Below the pieces are notes generated by a model. The model was not told the DNA's origin. It ran no database searches and saw only the letters and a program-made list of their open reading frames with translations. Positions 23,241 through 33,845 of a stretch of 64,000 nt of DNA are shown here, one piece after another (the stretch's first letter is position 1; the number at the start of each line of letters is the position of its first letter). The stretch lies in contig JAEOAD010002231.1 of the NCBI GenBank assembly GCA_036365145.1, positions 248,001 to 312,000 of the forward strand, written 5' to 3'. The DNA comes from Orientallactaga sibirica (lineage: Eukaryota > Chordata > Mammalia > Rodentia > Dipodidae). The position numbers were made by a program, and so were the translations under genes.

Positions 23241-24149
23241 TGGAAGACCACAGCAGGTGGAAACACCCTGTGAATGCTTGGGTTCCTTGGGATTTACAAA
23301 GAGATTTTAAAAATCCAGATTGGGAATATGTCAAAAGACCTCTAGGAATGGGATGTCTTTAGGTATTCTGAAAAAGAGCTTTTCTTTTATTGTTAACATA
23401 AAAAAATTATCATTTAAATTTTTGGTTTTTTCTTAACTTGTTTCATGTTCATAGAGTGGAATGCTTACTGAGACAATGCTAGTTAAATAAAAATATTTTC
23501 CCCTCCTCCCACACTCTCTCTCTGAAATGACCTCCACCCTTCTCTTACCCTAAACGCTATCCTCAAGAGCCTGAATATACAGTCACTAAGACAGGAATGA
23601 TTCCGAAAGAAAATGTTCCATTCCTCTCCTCCCTAGGCAGATGGCTGTCCCTGGGGCCATTGAAATTGCTACCATAGACAACCTGGATTGTCATATGGGG
23701 CTGTGTCTCTACCTGCAGATTGACACTGTTGTGTAAATTAAAGACAATATCAGTATTTTTATTACCTAAGAGTGATCTGAAAGGTTATGGTGGAACTTTT
23801 ATTCAGGGTAGGGGAAGAACTTGACCTATTGTGTGAAAATTAAATATACTGAGAATAAAAATAAGGCTATATTGAGATTTTATCTGTTAGATTATACTAG
23901 TTCAATCTGACTGGCACCTGGTTTGTTTTTGCAGGGATGACTCTTGGGGCCTTGCATATATAAAGTACTTGTTCTGTCACAAAGCTACCATCTAAACTCA
24001 GACGATGATCTCTTTTGGAATAGAAGTAAATTTTAAAAATTTAGGAAAAAAACATAAAGTCTTTCTCTGAAGGAACAGATACCCACAGATGTTCTGGACC
24101 ATTTTATGAAAGTTGTGAAATTATACTATTAGGAGGCATTTAACATTTA
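23241..24149. other. Unassigned interval
   Basis: AT-rich sequence without recognisable repeat or exon. A pyrimidine-rich stretch lies at about 23,500-23,530. Nothing gene-like. Confidence 0.5.
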
Positions 24150-24161
24150 AAATGTCTGTTT

Positions 24162-24330
24162 TTTTGTTTGTTTGTTTGTTTTTGTTTTTTCGAGGTAGGG
24201 TCTCACTCCAGCCCAGGCTAACCTGGAGTTGACTCTATAGTCTCCAGTTGGCCTCCAACTCATGGCAATCCCCCTACCTCTGCCTCCAGAGTGCTAGGAT
24301 TAAAGGCGTGTGTCACCACGCCCAGCTCTG
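24162..24330 (-). mobile_element. B1 SINE
   Basis: Minus-strand copy ('GAGGTAGGGTCTCACTCCAG' to 'AAAGGCGTGTGTCACCACGCC' on the plus strand). TSD AAATGTCTGTTT (24,150-24,161) and AAATGGCTGTTT (24,331-24,342), one mismatch. The A-tail has turned into a (GTTT)n run. Confidence 0.93.
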
Positions 24331-24370
24331 AAATGGCTGTTTGGAGGCTTCTCTGCTTTCTATTGTAATC

Positions 24371-24515
24371 TCTCCCTTCCCTTCCCTTCCCTTCCCTTCC
24401 CTTCCCTTCCCTTCCCTTCCCTTCCCTTCCCTTCCCTTCCCTTCCCTTCCCTTCCCTTCCCTTCCCTCCCCCTCCCCTCCCCCCTCCCTCCCCCTCCCCT
24501 CCCCTCCCCTCCCCA
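24371..24515 (+). repeat. (CCCTT)n pentanucleotide array
   Basis: About 19 near-perfect CCCTT units followed by C-rich variants (CCCCT, CCCCCT). It is 145 bp of pure pyrimidine on this strand, a mirror-symmetric tract able to form triplex (H-DNA). Long frames on both strands here (63-97 codons, repetitive PFPSL and REGKG peptides) are artefacts of the array. Confidence 0.97.
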
Positions 24516-24591
24516 AATTGGCTTACTGCTGAGGCATAAGAAACTAAAATGAATATCTAACAAGGACCATATATTATGTGTTGATATTATT

Positions 24592-24832
24592 ATTATTTTT
24601 TGGAGAGAAACACAGAGAGAGGGAGAGGAAGACAGAGATAGAGATGGGAGCACCAGCAGCCTCTCAGCTGTTGCGAATGAAATCCAGATGCGCGCGCCCC
24701 CTTGTGGTCAAGTGCGGCATTACGCCCTTGCATCACTTTGCATCTGGCTAAACGTGGGACCTGGAGATTGGAACCGGTGGTCTTAGGCTTAGGAGGCAGG
24801 CGCCTTAACCGCTAAGCTATCTCTCCAGCCCA
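24592..24832 (-). mobile_element. B2-like SINE, long subfamily, well preserved
   Basis: Perfect 17-bp TSD TATGTGTTGATATTATT at 24,575-24,591 and 24,833-24,849. The minus strand reads head, A box TAGCGGTTAAGGC, a B box variant (GGTTCCAATCTCC), then an inserted segment 'AAGTGATGCAAGGGCGTAAT' absent from the short subfamily, and a CTCF-like word (24,690-24,709). It retains many CpGs, so it is probably young. Confidence 0.95.
24690..24709 (-). promoter_or_regulatory. CTCF-like motif in long-subfamily SINE
   Basis: The minus strand reads GACCACAAGGGGGCGCGCG. It fits the CTCF core CCASYAGRKGGC at all but one position (A instead of C or T). Binding is inferred. Confidence 0.35.
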
Positions 24833-24849
24833 TATGTGTTGATATTATT

Positions 24850-25684
24850 CTTGAGAACAAGTGTTTCTGTTGAAAGCATTACTAGAGTGGAGACATACTT
24901 TGAGATATTAAACACATTACAGAAATGCTAAGTTTGCATTGTAATCACACTTATTTTATTTAACAAAGGCTTTTGAAGGCAAACAAGAGAAATTTCTTAA
25001 TGCTATCACCAGTAACATTTTTGGCTCTGATTTTAGATTTTCTATTTTTCTAAAGATATTAAAATTTATTTCCTCATATTTTAAAGAAAAAGTGTATTGG
25101 TAATTTTTTGCCTTATATTTTGTTTTAATGCTGTCATTTATTTCTTCATAAGACATATTCATTTGGATGAAGTGGATTCTTTTTTCTTCTTTGTAAAGTC
25201 CTCTGGGGTATCCAGTAAAATAGCATAGGAGCAACACTCATTATTTGGCATAAACTCCAATCAGATGTTTGGTACAATAAAAATGAAACCTTTGCCATTA
25301 AGTATTGTTATGTCATTAGCTTTTGAAACATGGATTGACACTAGCTTGCTCTGAACATGTATGAAGTAGTGTGTATCACTGCACATATACACTCATTGCT
25401 TTGGGGCCATCCTCTATCAAAGAGAACTCTCATTGTTAAGAATACTTGTCCATATCTATTGAAAGTCACCTTACTTTAACAGCATATAGCTAGGGGAAGA
25501 GAACCTGCAAAAGAATTGCTTCTGTGTCACATTCTTATCATGGGAGGTAAGGTGGGAGAAAGGGTGGATGTTAACAGTGCAGTAATGAAAGATTTTAGTC
25601 AAATGAATGGAGGTTGTTGTACATTTCTGGTTTTCTCAGGATAGTGGTAGCAGCAGGAGTTACATAACTGTAAAAAAATAGTCT
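24850..25684. other. Unassigned interval
   Basis: AT-rich DNA with a 93-codon minus-strand frame (24,956-25,237) that is rich in K, N and I, as expected from AT-rich chance. No repeat recognised. Confidence 0.5.
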
Positions 25685-25840
25685 AGTTTGGGCCTGGAGA
25701 GATGGCTCAGGGGTTAAGGCACTTGCTTGCAAAGCCAAAGACCCAGATTCTATTCTGTACCCATGTAAAGCCCAACACATGAAGGGGGCGTATGCACTTG
25801 GAGTTCCTTTGCTTTGGCTAGAGGCCCTGCCATGCTCATT

Positions 25841-25890
<50 letters not shown>

Positions 25891-25942
25891 ACACACCCCT
25901 CTGTCTTTCTCTGCTTGCAAATATAAAATAAATAAAAATATT
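25685..25942 (+). mobile_element. B2-like SINE with long (CT)n tail
   Basis: Plus-strand copy: 'GGCCTGGAGAGATGGCTCAG', a degraded B box, body, then (CT)n and an A-rich end. TSD AAAAATAGTCT at 25,674-25,684 and 25,943-25,953. Confidence 0.95.
25843..25889 (+). repeat. (CT)n microsatellite
   Basis: About 23 uninterrupted CT units in the tail of the SINE, followed by a short (AC) run. Same origin as the (GA)n array at 21,975. Confidence 0.95.
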
Positions 25943-25953
25943 AAAAATAGTCT

Positions 25954-26946
25954 TATGTTTTGTGTGTAAATAAGAATAGAGAAAACTGAGCACAAAATGA
26001 TTCTTTTGGGAACCTTGTATTCTGAAGTGATAGTTCTGCCATATGCTGTTAACTCCTGTAGCTTATTATTAAGGAAATCCAGTTTGGTGTGACAGAGGAA
26101 CCCTGTGTGGGTTCATGGACAGGGATGCGCCCTCTCTTTACAGTGAAAATGAAAATACCCATTTGCTGTTTTCTATAATATGATCCTTTGTCTTCAATAG
26201 AAGAGTATACTGAGATACTCTTTAAAATTGAAAATTATTATACTGATTAACTTTTGGAGAAAGTTTTGTTTGTAAATTAACTGAATGATATCAAAATATG
26301 GAAAATTTTCTTCTTGATTAAATGTCCCTTTCATGGAAAAACATCTGTTTTCAGGAATCTCAGAAACTGTGCTTGTCAGTCAGTGTGAGGCCGTGGCTGC
26401 CCCTTCAGGGTATGAGGCAGTGTTAGCTGAAAGGAATCACCTCAGTATGTGTTTGTTGAATGACTGAACATAGTCAGAAAGCACAGAGTGCGGTATGACT
26501 CCATTGTTTCTGATGTTCTGGGTGCTCAGTATTCAGAGGCATGGACATTAGCTAGGAGATGGAACTCATTCCTCCAGCCAATGCAGTTTTTTTTTTTTGG
26601 CTTAAGATAACAAATATTTATTATTCCATAATTCTAGAAATCAGAAGCCCAAAAGGAGTCTGTCCCACTTAGACTAATGTGTGGTGGTAAAATGCACGAC
26701 TCATTTTTGAGTTGTCAGTTATGTTTGGATCATCTCTGCTATGATTCTCATATGATTGTACCATTTGTTTGGACCAGTAGTGGTCACAGAGAATGAGTAC
26801 ATGTGAGTCCACTTTCTCTAATGCTGCTAAACTACTGGACAACTAGTTTATGCTGATGAGGCAAAGTAGAGGTCTACCTGGCTTGTTTTAGGTAGACGAG
26901 GAAAAGCTTTTCAGTGATTTTTGGATGCAGTGGAAAACTGTCTTGG
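25954..26946. other. Unassigned interval with weak relics
   Basis: 'GTGTTTGTTGAATGACTGAA' (26,449-26,468) resembles the 3' tail of L2. After the T-run at 26,587, 'ACAAATATTTATTATTCCATAATTCTAGAAATCAGAAG' order resembles an old antisense LTR. Both are low-confidence. Confidence 0.35.
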
Positions 26947-27056
26947 AAGCTAAGTGTATTGGCGCATGTCTTTAATCTTGGCATTAGGGATGCTAAGACA
27001 GGAGGATTACGAGTTTGAAGGCAGCCTAGGCTACACAGAGAGTCCTCTATCTTTTT
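26947..27056 (+). mobile_element. Old B1-type SINE
   Basis: 'GCTAAGTGTATTGGCGCATG', 'TCTTTAATCTTGGCATTAGG', 'GACAGGAGGATTACGAG' and 'GCAGCCTAGGCTACACAGAG' follow the general rodent B1 order. Unlike the other B1 copies here, it has the common murid-like second half. Diverged, so older. Confidence 0.75.
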
Positions 27057-27397
27057 TTAAAATGCCCAGATACTGTTATCACATGGAAGAACAATTCTTT
27101 AATAGAGCATGCTGTGATACTGTTACTGGCAGCACTGTGGAGATTAAGGCTGGTTTGGGCTGTGGGATATAACTGTGTACGTGGATGAATTTTAAAGTAA
27201 AAATTTACTTTGTTTTGTTTCTAACTCTCCCTCAGTTCCTTCAACAGTTTTTCCTTGTATCCAAACTTGATTGTAGCAGGGGGGAAGGAAAGGGAGGAGA
27301 CCGGGGAGAGCTCTACACCAGAGAAAGGGGGAGGAGGGATAGAGAGGAAAAAGAAGGGAAGAAAAGGGATATGAATGTGCCTGGTGCCTTGAATATT

Positions 27398-27562
27398 CTT
27401 TTTTTTGTTGTTGTTGTTGTTTGTTTTTTGAGGTAGGGTCTCGCTCTAGCCCAGGCTGACCTGGAACTCACTATATAGTGTAAGGGTGCCCTTGAACTCT
27501 TGGGTATCCTCTTATCTCTGCCTCCCAAGTGCTGGGATTAAAAAACTTGAGCCACCAAAATG
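27398..27562 (-). mobile_element. B1 SINE
   Basis: Plus strand: (TTG)n-rich tail, 'GAGGTAGGGTCTCGCTCTAG', 'CTGCCTCCCAAGTGCTGGG', then an altered end ('AAAAAACTTGAGCCACC'). The head region has substitutions that destroy the usual GGCGTGG words. Confidence 0.88.
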
Positions 27563-27726
27563 AGCAATAACAATATGGCTGGTAGTTACTCATTACAATA
27601 GAATCATCAGAGTTTGAATTATAAAGCAATGATTAATAGCTAATAGTTATATCAAAACAATGGTAAACTTGATATGTGTTTTTTCAGAATTATCTATAAA
27701 CCAATAACCAGTTTTTTTTTTCTCTT

Positions 27727-27727
<1 letters not shown>

Positions 27728-27763
<36 letters not shown>

Positions 27764-28112
27764 GTATGTGTGTGTGTTCGTGTATGGAGCACATGTGCCA
27801 TACTGAATATGTGGAAGTCAAAGGATAACTTTGGGGGTATTGATCTTCCCTCAGCCTGTTTTGTTTTTTGTTTTTTGTTTTTGTTGTTGTTGAGAAAGGG
27901 TCTCTCTTTGTTGTTTTGCTTCTAGGAAGGCCAGACTAGCTTGCCCATAAGCTTGGGATTGTCCTGATTCCATCTCTCATTGATATATGTTCATTGGGAA
28001 TTTAGACACATGCCACTTTGCATACAGCTTGACATAGGTTGGAGGGTCTAACCTCTGGTTGGCAGGCTTGCAGAGCAAGCACCTTTAACCACTGAGCAAT
28101 CTCCTCAGCCCA
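27728..28112 (-). mobile_element. B4-like composite SINE with (TC)n end
   Basis: The plus strand starts with about 16 TC units, a GT stretch and 'GTGGAAGTCAAAGGATAAC'. It continues with 'GAGAAAGGGTCTCTC' and 'AAGGCCAGACTAGCTTGCCC' and ends with 'GCAGAGCAAGCACC...ACTGAGCAATCTCC' (ID-like tRNA head, antisense). The central T/GTTT runs are expansions. Confidence 0.75.
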
Positions 28113-29035
28113 TAATTAGCTATTGCGGAACTAACATTTGCTTGAGGAAAAATGATCCAATAGGAAATTTTCATCTTGAGAAATTTTAGTTAAAGGTGAC
28201 CTTCAACATTTGAACCATATCATAAATGTTTTGTCAGTGAGAAGAAGCCTTGGGGACAAGCCATCCAGAGTGCAAGTTGAACTGTATTGAGGACCTGAGT
28301 TGATCCTCTTGCAATTCACTCAGGCCTTCCTCCTTCCTACCTTACATCACTGCAGCTATGTTCCAGGAAGGCTGCCAAGATGGTAACTCCCCCATCCCCA
28401 GCAGCCCCCATAGCTAATTGATGATCTGATATGGGATGCTTTGACTCCCAGAGCACATGTACACACAGTGAGCTTACACAGGCAACTGGCATCCTCACTT
28501 TTACTTTCTTTGGCAACTTTCTAAAGCACTACAGAGCATGCAGTGACCCTTGGTCCTTTACCTAAAAGTAAAGTCTGAAGTCTGTTAACCGTAACATGAA
28601 GAGAAACCGCATGTTAACCAGGGTCACTGAAATGTTGTATGTCAGGTTAAAGGTTAGACTTTATAGCTTGGATTGACAAACTTCTGGTGTTTTTGTTTAC
28701 AACCATCAGTTTCTGTATCTAAATTCTCTGCCAAAATTAGGTACCTAAAGCAGAGCTTTGTACAGACTAAGGGATGCCAACAAAAGGAACTTCATTTGGT
28801 AGAGTTTGAAGCCAAGCTCAGCTGATTGGACTGCCCTCATGGGTCACTGATGTATTACAGGAGACAGTAGACATGAGGGAGTCGTCAGTCTGCCACCAGG
28901 GCTTTCCTGTCCCCACTCATCCCCTCCCTGGTTCTTGCCAAATCTGCTTTGCATTTGAAGTTGATTGAAATGGGTCTCACTGTTACCCTGTCAGCTGAAA
29001 CCTCTGTGATTTAGAGAGCTTTCTCTTTGTTTCAG

Positions 29036-29143
29036 TGGGTGCAAATAACTGAAGTAAAAAATCTGGATCGTTTTAGTTTGCTGGAGATGACCAAAGAGAA
29101 CAGCATCTGGGTTTACCGCCAATTAATGGAAAAGTGTTGTCAG
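29036..29143 (+). other. Speculative exon-like segment (108 nt)
   Basis: It is preceded by a good acceptor-like stretch (TTTCTCTTTGTTTCAG) and followed by CAG|GTGCAT, a weak donor. The 108 nt are open in frame 0 for 36 codons, and the frame continues for 17 more codons past the donor before TAA. The peptide (begins WVQITEVKNLDRF, ends MEKCCQ) is not one I recognise. A chance origin is quite possible. Confidence 0.15.
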
Positions 29144-29284
29144 GTGCATGAGATGAGATTTTTGTTAGAAAGGTGGTCATGTGGTGCCAAAGTTTGTTGC
29201 TGTTAATGATCTCTCTGGGGCTGCTTAGAAAGTCCCTGGAAAGCATTATGAAGAATTATACCATCTCGGATTTAGGGAGACTTA

Positions 29285-29435
29285 TTCTTCCTAAGAGCAC
29301 ACAGTGCCTTTGCATATAGATCGTCTCATTTATCTTCATAGCATCACTGTGAAATAGTTGTGACAAGTATAATTATCTCCTTTTTATGGAGAGAGAAGAT
29401 AGTGTGCCAGGAGAAACCAGAAAGCCACATAATCT
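29285..29435 (-). repeat. Probable MIR relic
   Basis: 'CTCATTTATCTTCATAGCATCACTGTGAAATAG' and 'AATTATCTCCTTTTTATGGAGAG...AGAAAGCCACATA' follow the antisense order of the MIR core. Confidence 0.5.
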
Positions 29436-30639
29436 TCATGTTTTATTGTACTTTCTTTTCACATAGGTGAAAGTACCCTTTAGATATCTCGATGTATCTT
29501 TATTACATATGAAAGATATTCATGATGAGTGAGTTAGAAGGATATTAACTATATTGTGTCATAAGATAAGTCTAGTGAAATCCATGAGTTGCTTTATTAA
29601 ATCCTATATATTAAATGTGTTATCTTATAAATTGAAAGGTCTATGAATGAACATGCATTTGTTCTGAAAAATGAGTCAAAATAATCTTAATCCCCCCAAA
29701 CTGGAAATATAGCTTGCCTAGCAGTATGAAACAGAACCAGATGTTATTTTGCAGGGTAGAAGGCAGCCTGACGTGAGCACTTGGGTCATGGAATCTGGGG
29801 ATTGAGCCAAACTCAAAGCAATGTTATTATATTACATCAGAGACACTGTGGAGAAAAAATGATGTAAAATTATGGAAAGTGAATTGGGTTCTTTAGAGCA
29901 AAGGTGTTTGGTAAAATAAATATGTTGTCAAGAGCCCCCGAATTATTTGAGTAAAGTGTTAGGTGAAACTTTATTAGATAGGATGCAGGTTTTTCTGAGG
30001 CAATACAAGATCTGTAAATACAATGGCCATCAAGATAGAAGTCTATATACGCTTATACAAGTCTGGGCAAGTGATCAGAGTGGTCTGGCAGCTTGACAGT
30101 AGCAGGCACCCAGAGCATTTGTCTTTTCTTTTTGACCCCAGGCTTTCATTTTATGGCTAGGATCACTGTTCTTATTTTACAGTCAGTGGGGACAGGGAAA
30201 GAGGCAGAGGGGAACCTGTTCTACTTTGGAGTCCTATACATCAAGGTACAGTCCATTGGCCAAGATTTAGTCTCATAGCTATATCTAACTTCAGAAGAGT
30301 CTGGGAAAAGGTCTATAGTCAGTCAACCATAGAATCCCACTCAATGTGAGGGGCTGATTACTAAATAAAGGAGAGAATGGATATAGAAAAACCAACAGTG
30401 TACAACACAGAAACACTGTGCAAAATATATTACCTACTTTGACTCATAAACAGTGTGATTGTTTAGAGCTAAGTGCTATTCAACCTGATTTCTGGATAAT
30501 ATTGCTAATGGATACATGGTGTCTTCTACAATTTCCTTAGTTCTTAAACTCATGATATAGCTGAAATAGTAGGACAATGGATTATATAATTCTTTTTAAG
30601 AAAACTAACAGTTTTTATTTAGAATAGTCATTTCTGTTT

Positions 30640-30827
30640 TAATATTTTAAATTATTTATTTGAGAGAAAGAGAGAGAAAACACACATCAGGGCCTCTGGT
30701 AACTGCAAGCAAACTCTGGATATATGTACCACCTTTTGTATCTGGCTTATGTGGGTACTGGGGAATTAAACCTGGGTCCTTAGGATTCATAGGCAAGAGC
30801 TTTAACCACTAAACAATCTCTCTAGCC
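30640..30827 (-). mobile_element. B2-like SINE
   Basis: Minus-strand copy. The plus strand reads 'ATCAGGGCCTCTGGTAACTG' and ends 'TTTAACCACTAAACAATC'. Short subfamily, moderately diverged, with a short GA tail. Confidence 0.88.
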
Positions 30828-31596
30828 CTATGTAATTCTTATAAGGACAAGTACTAAGACCATCACTTTTTGCCATATTTCTTAATACTTTGTATTGTAG
30901 CAACTATATTCTGGTAAGGAAAAAAAAAAAAAAACCTTAACACATACACACACAAATACACATCAAGATAGTAAAATTTGGGAGAGTGTTAGGAATTTCC
31001 TTATATACTCTATATTTCTAAATCAGTTATAAATTGTGGTAGAGTCAGAACTACTATTTGATTTTAAAAGAAGACAATGAAAAAAATTACCATGAGACAG
31101 GGTTAAACATAGTTTTTAGAGGCCCATATATATATTTGCCTCTTTATAAAAAATTGTAGGTATCTTATTTCCTTATACACCTTGTACACTTAATACCTTA
31201 ATATACCTTTAACAAATAAGTCCCTCAAATGTACTTTAAAATATTTCATTTACAGGAATGAACTTCATTTTGGAGTATTTCCTTATTCAATTAGCATATT
31301 TGATTTGCAGTTAGTAAGGGGTTTTCCTTTGGAAAACATTTAAGCTTAATATATTAAAGCTTCACTTCTGTTTTCCATGATCATACTCAAGAATTGTGAT
31401 GCCATTTTGATTGTCATTTATATATGTCCTGTTATTTGTAATTTAATAAATTTTATTTTTCTTTAGAATTTTGTTGAATTTAAGCTTCTGTATGAGTCTT
31501 TTCAGTCATTAACATGGCAGCTAGGGAAAGGGAGCTTTTAAATCTTTAATGTCTTTTAGTTCTTGGATTGTTTAGTATGGGGTAAGGTATTCTATA
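30828..31596. other. AT-rich unassigned interval
   Basis: Contains a poly(A) run (about 30,920-30,935) followed by (AC)-rich text and long AT-rich segments. 'AATTTAATAAATTTTATTTTTC' near 31,440 is simple. No gene-like signal. Confidence 0.5.
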
Positions 31597-31803
31597 TTTT
31601 TAAATTTTATTATTTTGAGAGAGAGAGACACAGAGAGAATGTGTGTGTATAGGCACACTGGGGGCCTCTTGCCACTGCAAATGAACTTCAGATGCATGTA
31701 CCACCTTGTGTATCTGACTTTACCTTAGTACTGAAGAATTGAACCCGAACCAGCTGGCTTTGCAAATAAGTACCTTTACCTTAATGTGCCATCTCCCCTG
31801 CCC
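31597..31803 (-). mobile_element. B2-like SINE, diverged
   Basis: Plus strand 'TATTTTGAGAGAGAGAGACAC' through 'AGATGCATGTACCACCTTG' to 'TGTGCCATCTCCCCTGCCC'. Many substitutions in the A-box half. Confidence 0.85.
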
Positions 31804-31889
31804 TGGTATTACTTTATTATTTTCACCCTGTATTGACATTATTTCTTCTTATTCACACTTTCCTCCATCTCTGCATTTCTGTTATTTCT

Positions 31890-32130
31890 TTTTTTGTTTT
31901 TAAATTTTTGCTTATTTTTATTTATTAGCAACAGACAGAATGAGGGAGAGAGAGATATATATAGAGAGAATGGATGCACCAGGGACTCCAGCCACTGCAA
32001 ACGAACTCCAGATGCATGTGCCACCTTGTGCATCTGTCTTAGGTGGGTACTGGAGAATTGAGCCTCGAACCAGGGTCCTTAGGCTTCACAGGCAAGCGCT
32101 TAATTGCTAAGCCATCTCTCCAGCCCCTCT
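31890..32130 (-). mobile_element. B2-like SINE, B-box insertion sub-lineage
   Basis: TSD CTGTTATTTCT (31,879-31,889) and CTATTATTTCT (32,131-32,141). Its plus strand has 'GAGCCTCGAACCAGGGTCC' near the B box, the same short insertion as in the copy at 21,909. The head 'GGGCTGGAGAGATGGCTTAG' is intact. Confidence 0.93.
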
Positions 32131-32141
32131 CTATTATTTCT

Positions 32142-32369
32142 CCATATGTCAAATTGATGTGTTTATGTTTCTGTCTATGTAGATATAGACCCCTGTAGAT
32201 ATCTGTTATGGTAGTAGTAGCTGAATACGTTTCTGAGCTCTCCATTTGTCTGTTCTTTCACCAGTCCGACACTAGCTTGATATAGATAGAGACATATTCA
32301 GAGTTATGAACTTATAGATAAGCATATCAACAGATAATTCATATTGTATATTTAGCCTCTTTCAAAGGG
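32142..32369. other. Unassigned segment
   Basis: Sequence between the SINE and the ancient L1. It may already belong to the L1 ('TCTGTTCTTTCACCAGTCCG' resembles an ORF2 phrase repeated at 32,725), but divergence blocks a firm call. Confidence 0.35.
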
Positions 32370-33524
32370 CAGATGTTTTCAATTTTAATGAACTCTAATT
32401 TCTTTTTTTATGTTCACAGATAATTTTTCTTGTTTTGTACCTGAGAGCTCATTGCCAATTCTAAGGTTCCATGAATTCTGCTGTTTAGTGTTTTCCATTT
32501 ACATCTGTGACCCATTTTGAGTTAGTTTTTGTGAAAGGTACAAGGGGTGTGATCAGATTTGCTGTCATTATTAACATGTTAACACACACCCAGATTTACC
32601 AGCCCTGTTTGCTGAAACACTGAATTGCTCCACTGAATTGGCTTTGATCCTCTGTCAGTGACCAGCTGATTGTATTCATGAGGGGCCACTCCTGAGCTGG
32701 GATTTAGTCCATTGACCCATATGTCTGCTCTTTCACTAGTATCACACTGGCTTATGTCAGTAAGTTTAGAAATTAGGTGCTGCCCCTCTTTTGACTGTCT
32801 TCAGTATTGTGTTGGCTGTTCTCAGTATTTGTTAATAGATTCCATTAACTCATGGGTAAATTAGGAAGAACAGACATTTTACTATCAAATCTTTGTATTC
32901 ACACAGATGACCTAGTTATCCATTTAGTGGTTCTTTGATTTTCTTTATCCGAGTTTTGGAGTTTTCTTCATATAGACTTTGTATATATTCTCTATTAGGT
33001 TTAGTCTTATTCTGTGTGTGCATTCCCTAATGTCAGTGACTTTTGTTCTTAATTTCAAAATTCAGCCATTTGTTGTGGCTATATTAGAAAGTAGTTGACT
33101 TTGCTTATTAACTCTGTATTCTGTATTCTCCTATTAATTGCTTAATTATTCTAGAGTGTTTTTATTGATCGAGATTTCTTCATTAACAGTATTTTCATCT
33201 GTGGAAGACATAGTTAAATTTTGTGTTTTCTAATCTGCTTACCCTTTATAGATTTTCATTGTCTTATTATATAAGTTAGGATTCTAAAAATGTTAAGAGT
33301 GATGAGAAGGGACTTTGCGCCTTGCCTATTATGGGCAGGGGACTTTTAGTTTCTCCCATTAAGTATGATATTGATTGATTTTTGTAATAATTCTCTTGTT
33401 GAAGAAATTCTCCAGTTTTAGTTGGCTGTGGGTTTTATAAAGTTGCATTTTGTCATTTTTCTGCATTCATATAATCATATAAGGTTTTTCTTTAGTCTGT
33501 TGATATGATGGATTACATTAATAG

Positions 33525-33566
<42 letters not shown>

Positions 33567-33845
33567 GTGGTACTGGAACCAAGGCCTTATGTATGATAGG
33601 CAAGTACTCTATCACTAAGCTAGCTTCCCTAGTCCCAACATTAATTGGTTTTTGTAAATAGAGGCAATTATATATACCTTTGAAAATTTCTACTTTTGTG
33701 TAATTCTTCTAATAAGTTATCACATTCATTTTGCTGTTTTAACTTTATGATGACTTACTGGATCAAGTACATATCAATAGAACTTGTGACCTTTTTTCAT
33801 AGTAGTCTGGTTCTAATTAAGTATTCAATATAGATAGGATTTGGG
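32370..33845 (-). mobile_element. Ancient mammalian L1, ORF2 antisense
   Basis: In order on the plus strand: 'CATTTTGAGTTAGTTTTTGTG', 'CAGCCCTGTTTGCTGAAACAC', 'CCATTGACCCATATGTCTG', 'CTCATTAAGTATGATATTG'-type text (33,358-33,375) and 'CTTTAGTCTGTTGATATGATGG'. This is the antisense of mid-to-3' ORF2 from an old L1. It is interrupted at 33,524-33,637 by a GT array plus an ID-like piece. Many stops and indels. Confidence 0.72.
33524..33637 (-). mobile_element. (GT)n array joined to an ID-like tRNA SINE fragment
   Basis: About 15 GT units lead into 'GGTACTGGAACCAAGGCC', 'GATAGGCAAGTACTCTATCACTAAGC' order and 'CTTCCCTAGTCCC'. This is the antisense of an ID-type tRNA head with A and B boxes. It sits inside the ancient L1. 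Confidence 0.65.

Larger units (their letters stand above)
28113..30639. other. Repeat-poor block
   Basis: 2.5 kb with almost no recognisable transposon apart from a probable MIR (29,285-29,435). It holds the candidate exon at 29,036-29,143. The scarcity of repeats makes it one of the better places in the window to look for conserved or transcribed sequence. Confidence 0.5.

Noticed and set aside
23072..23362. 96-codon frame with several cysteines
   Set aside because: It mostly overlaps an L1 3' UTR; the cysteine spacing does not fit a known zinc-binding motif.
24310..24653. Frames of 63-97 codons with PFPSL or REGKG repeats
   Set aside because: Translation of the CCCTT pentanucleotide array and the neighbouring SINE.
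25595..25995. 132-codon minus-strand frame, the longest in the window
   Set aside because: It runs through the antisense of a SINE and its (CT)n tail, giving an ERERER peptide.
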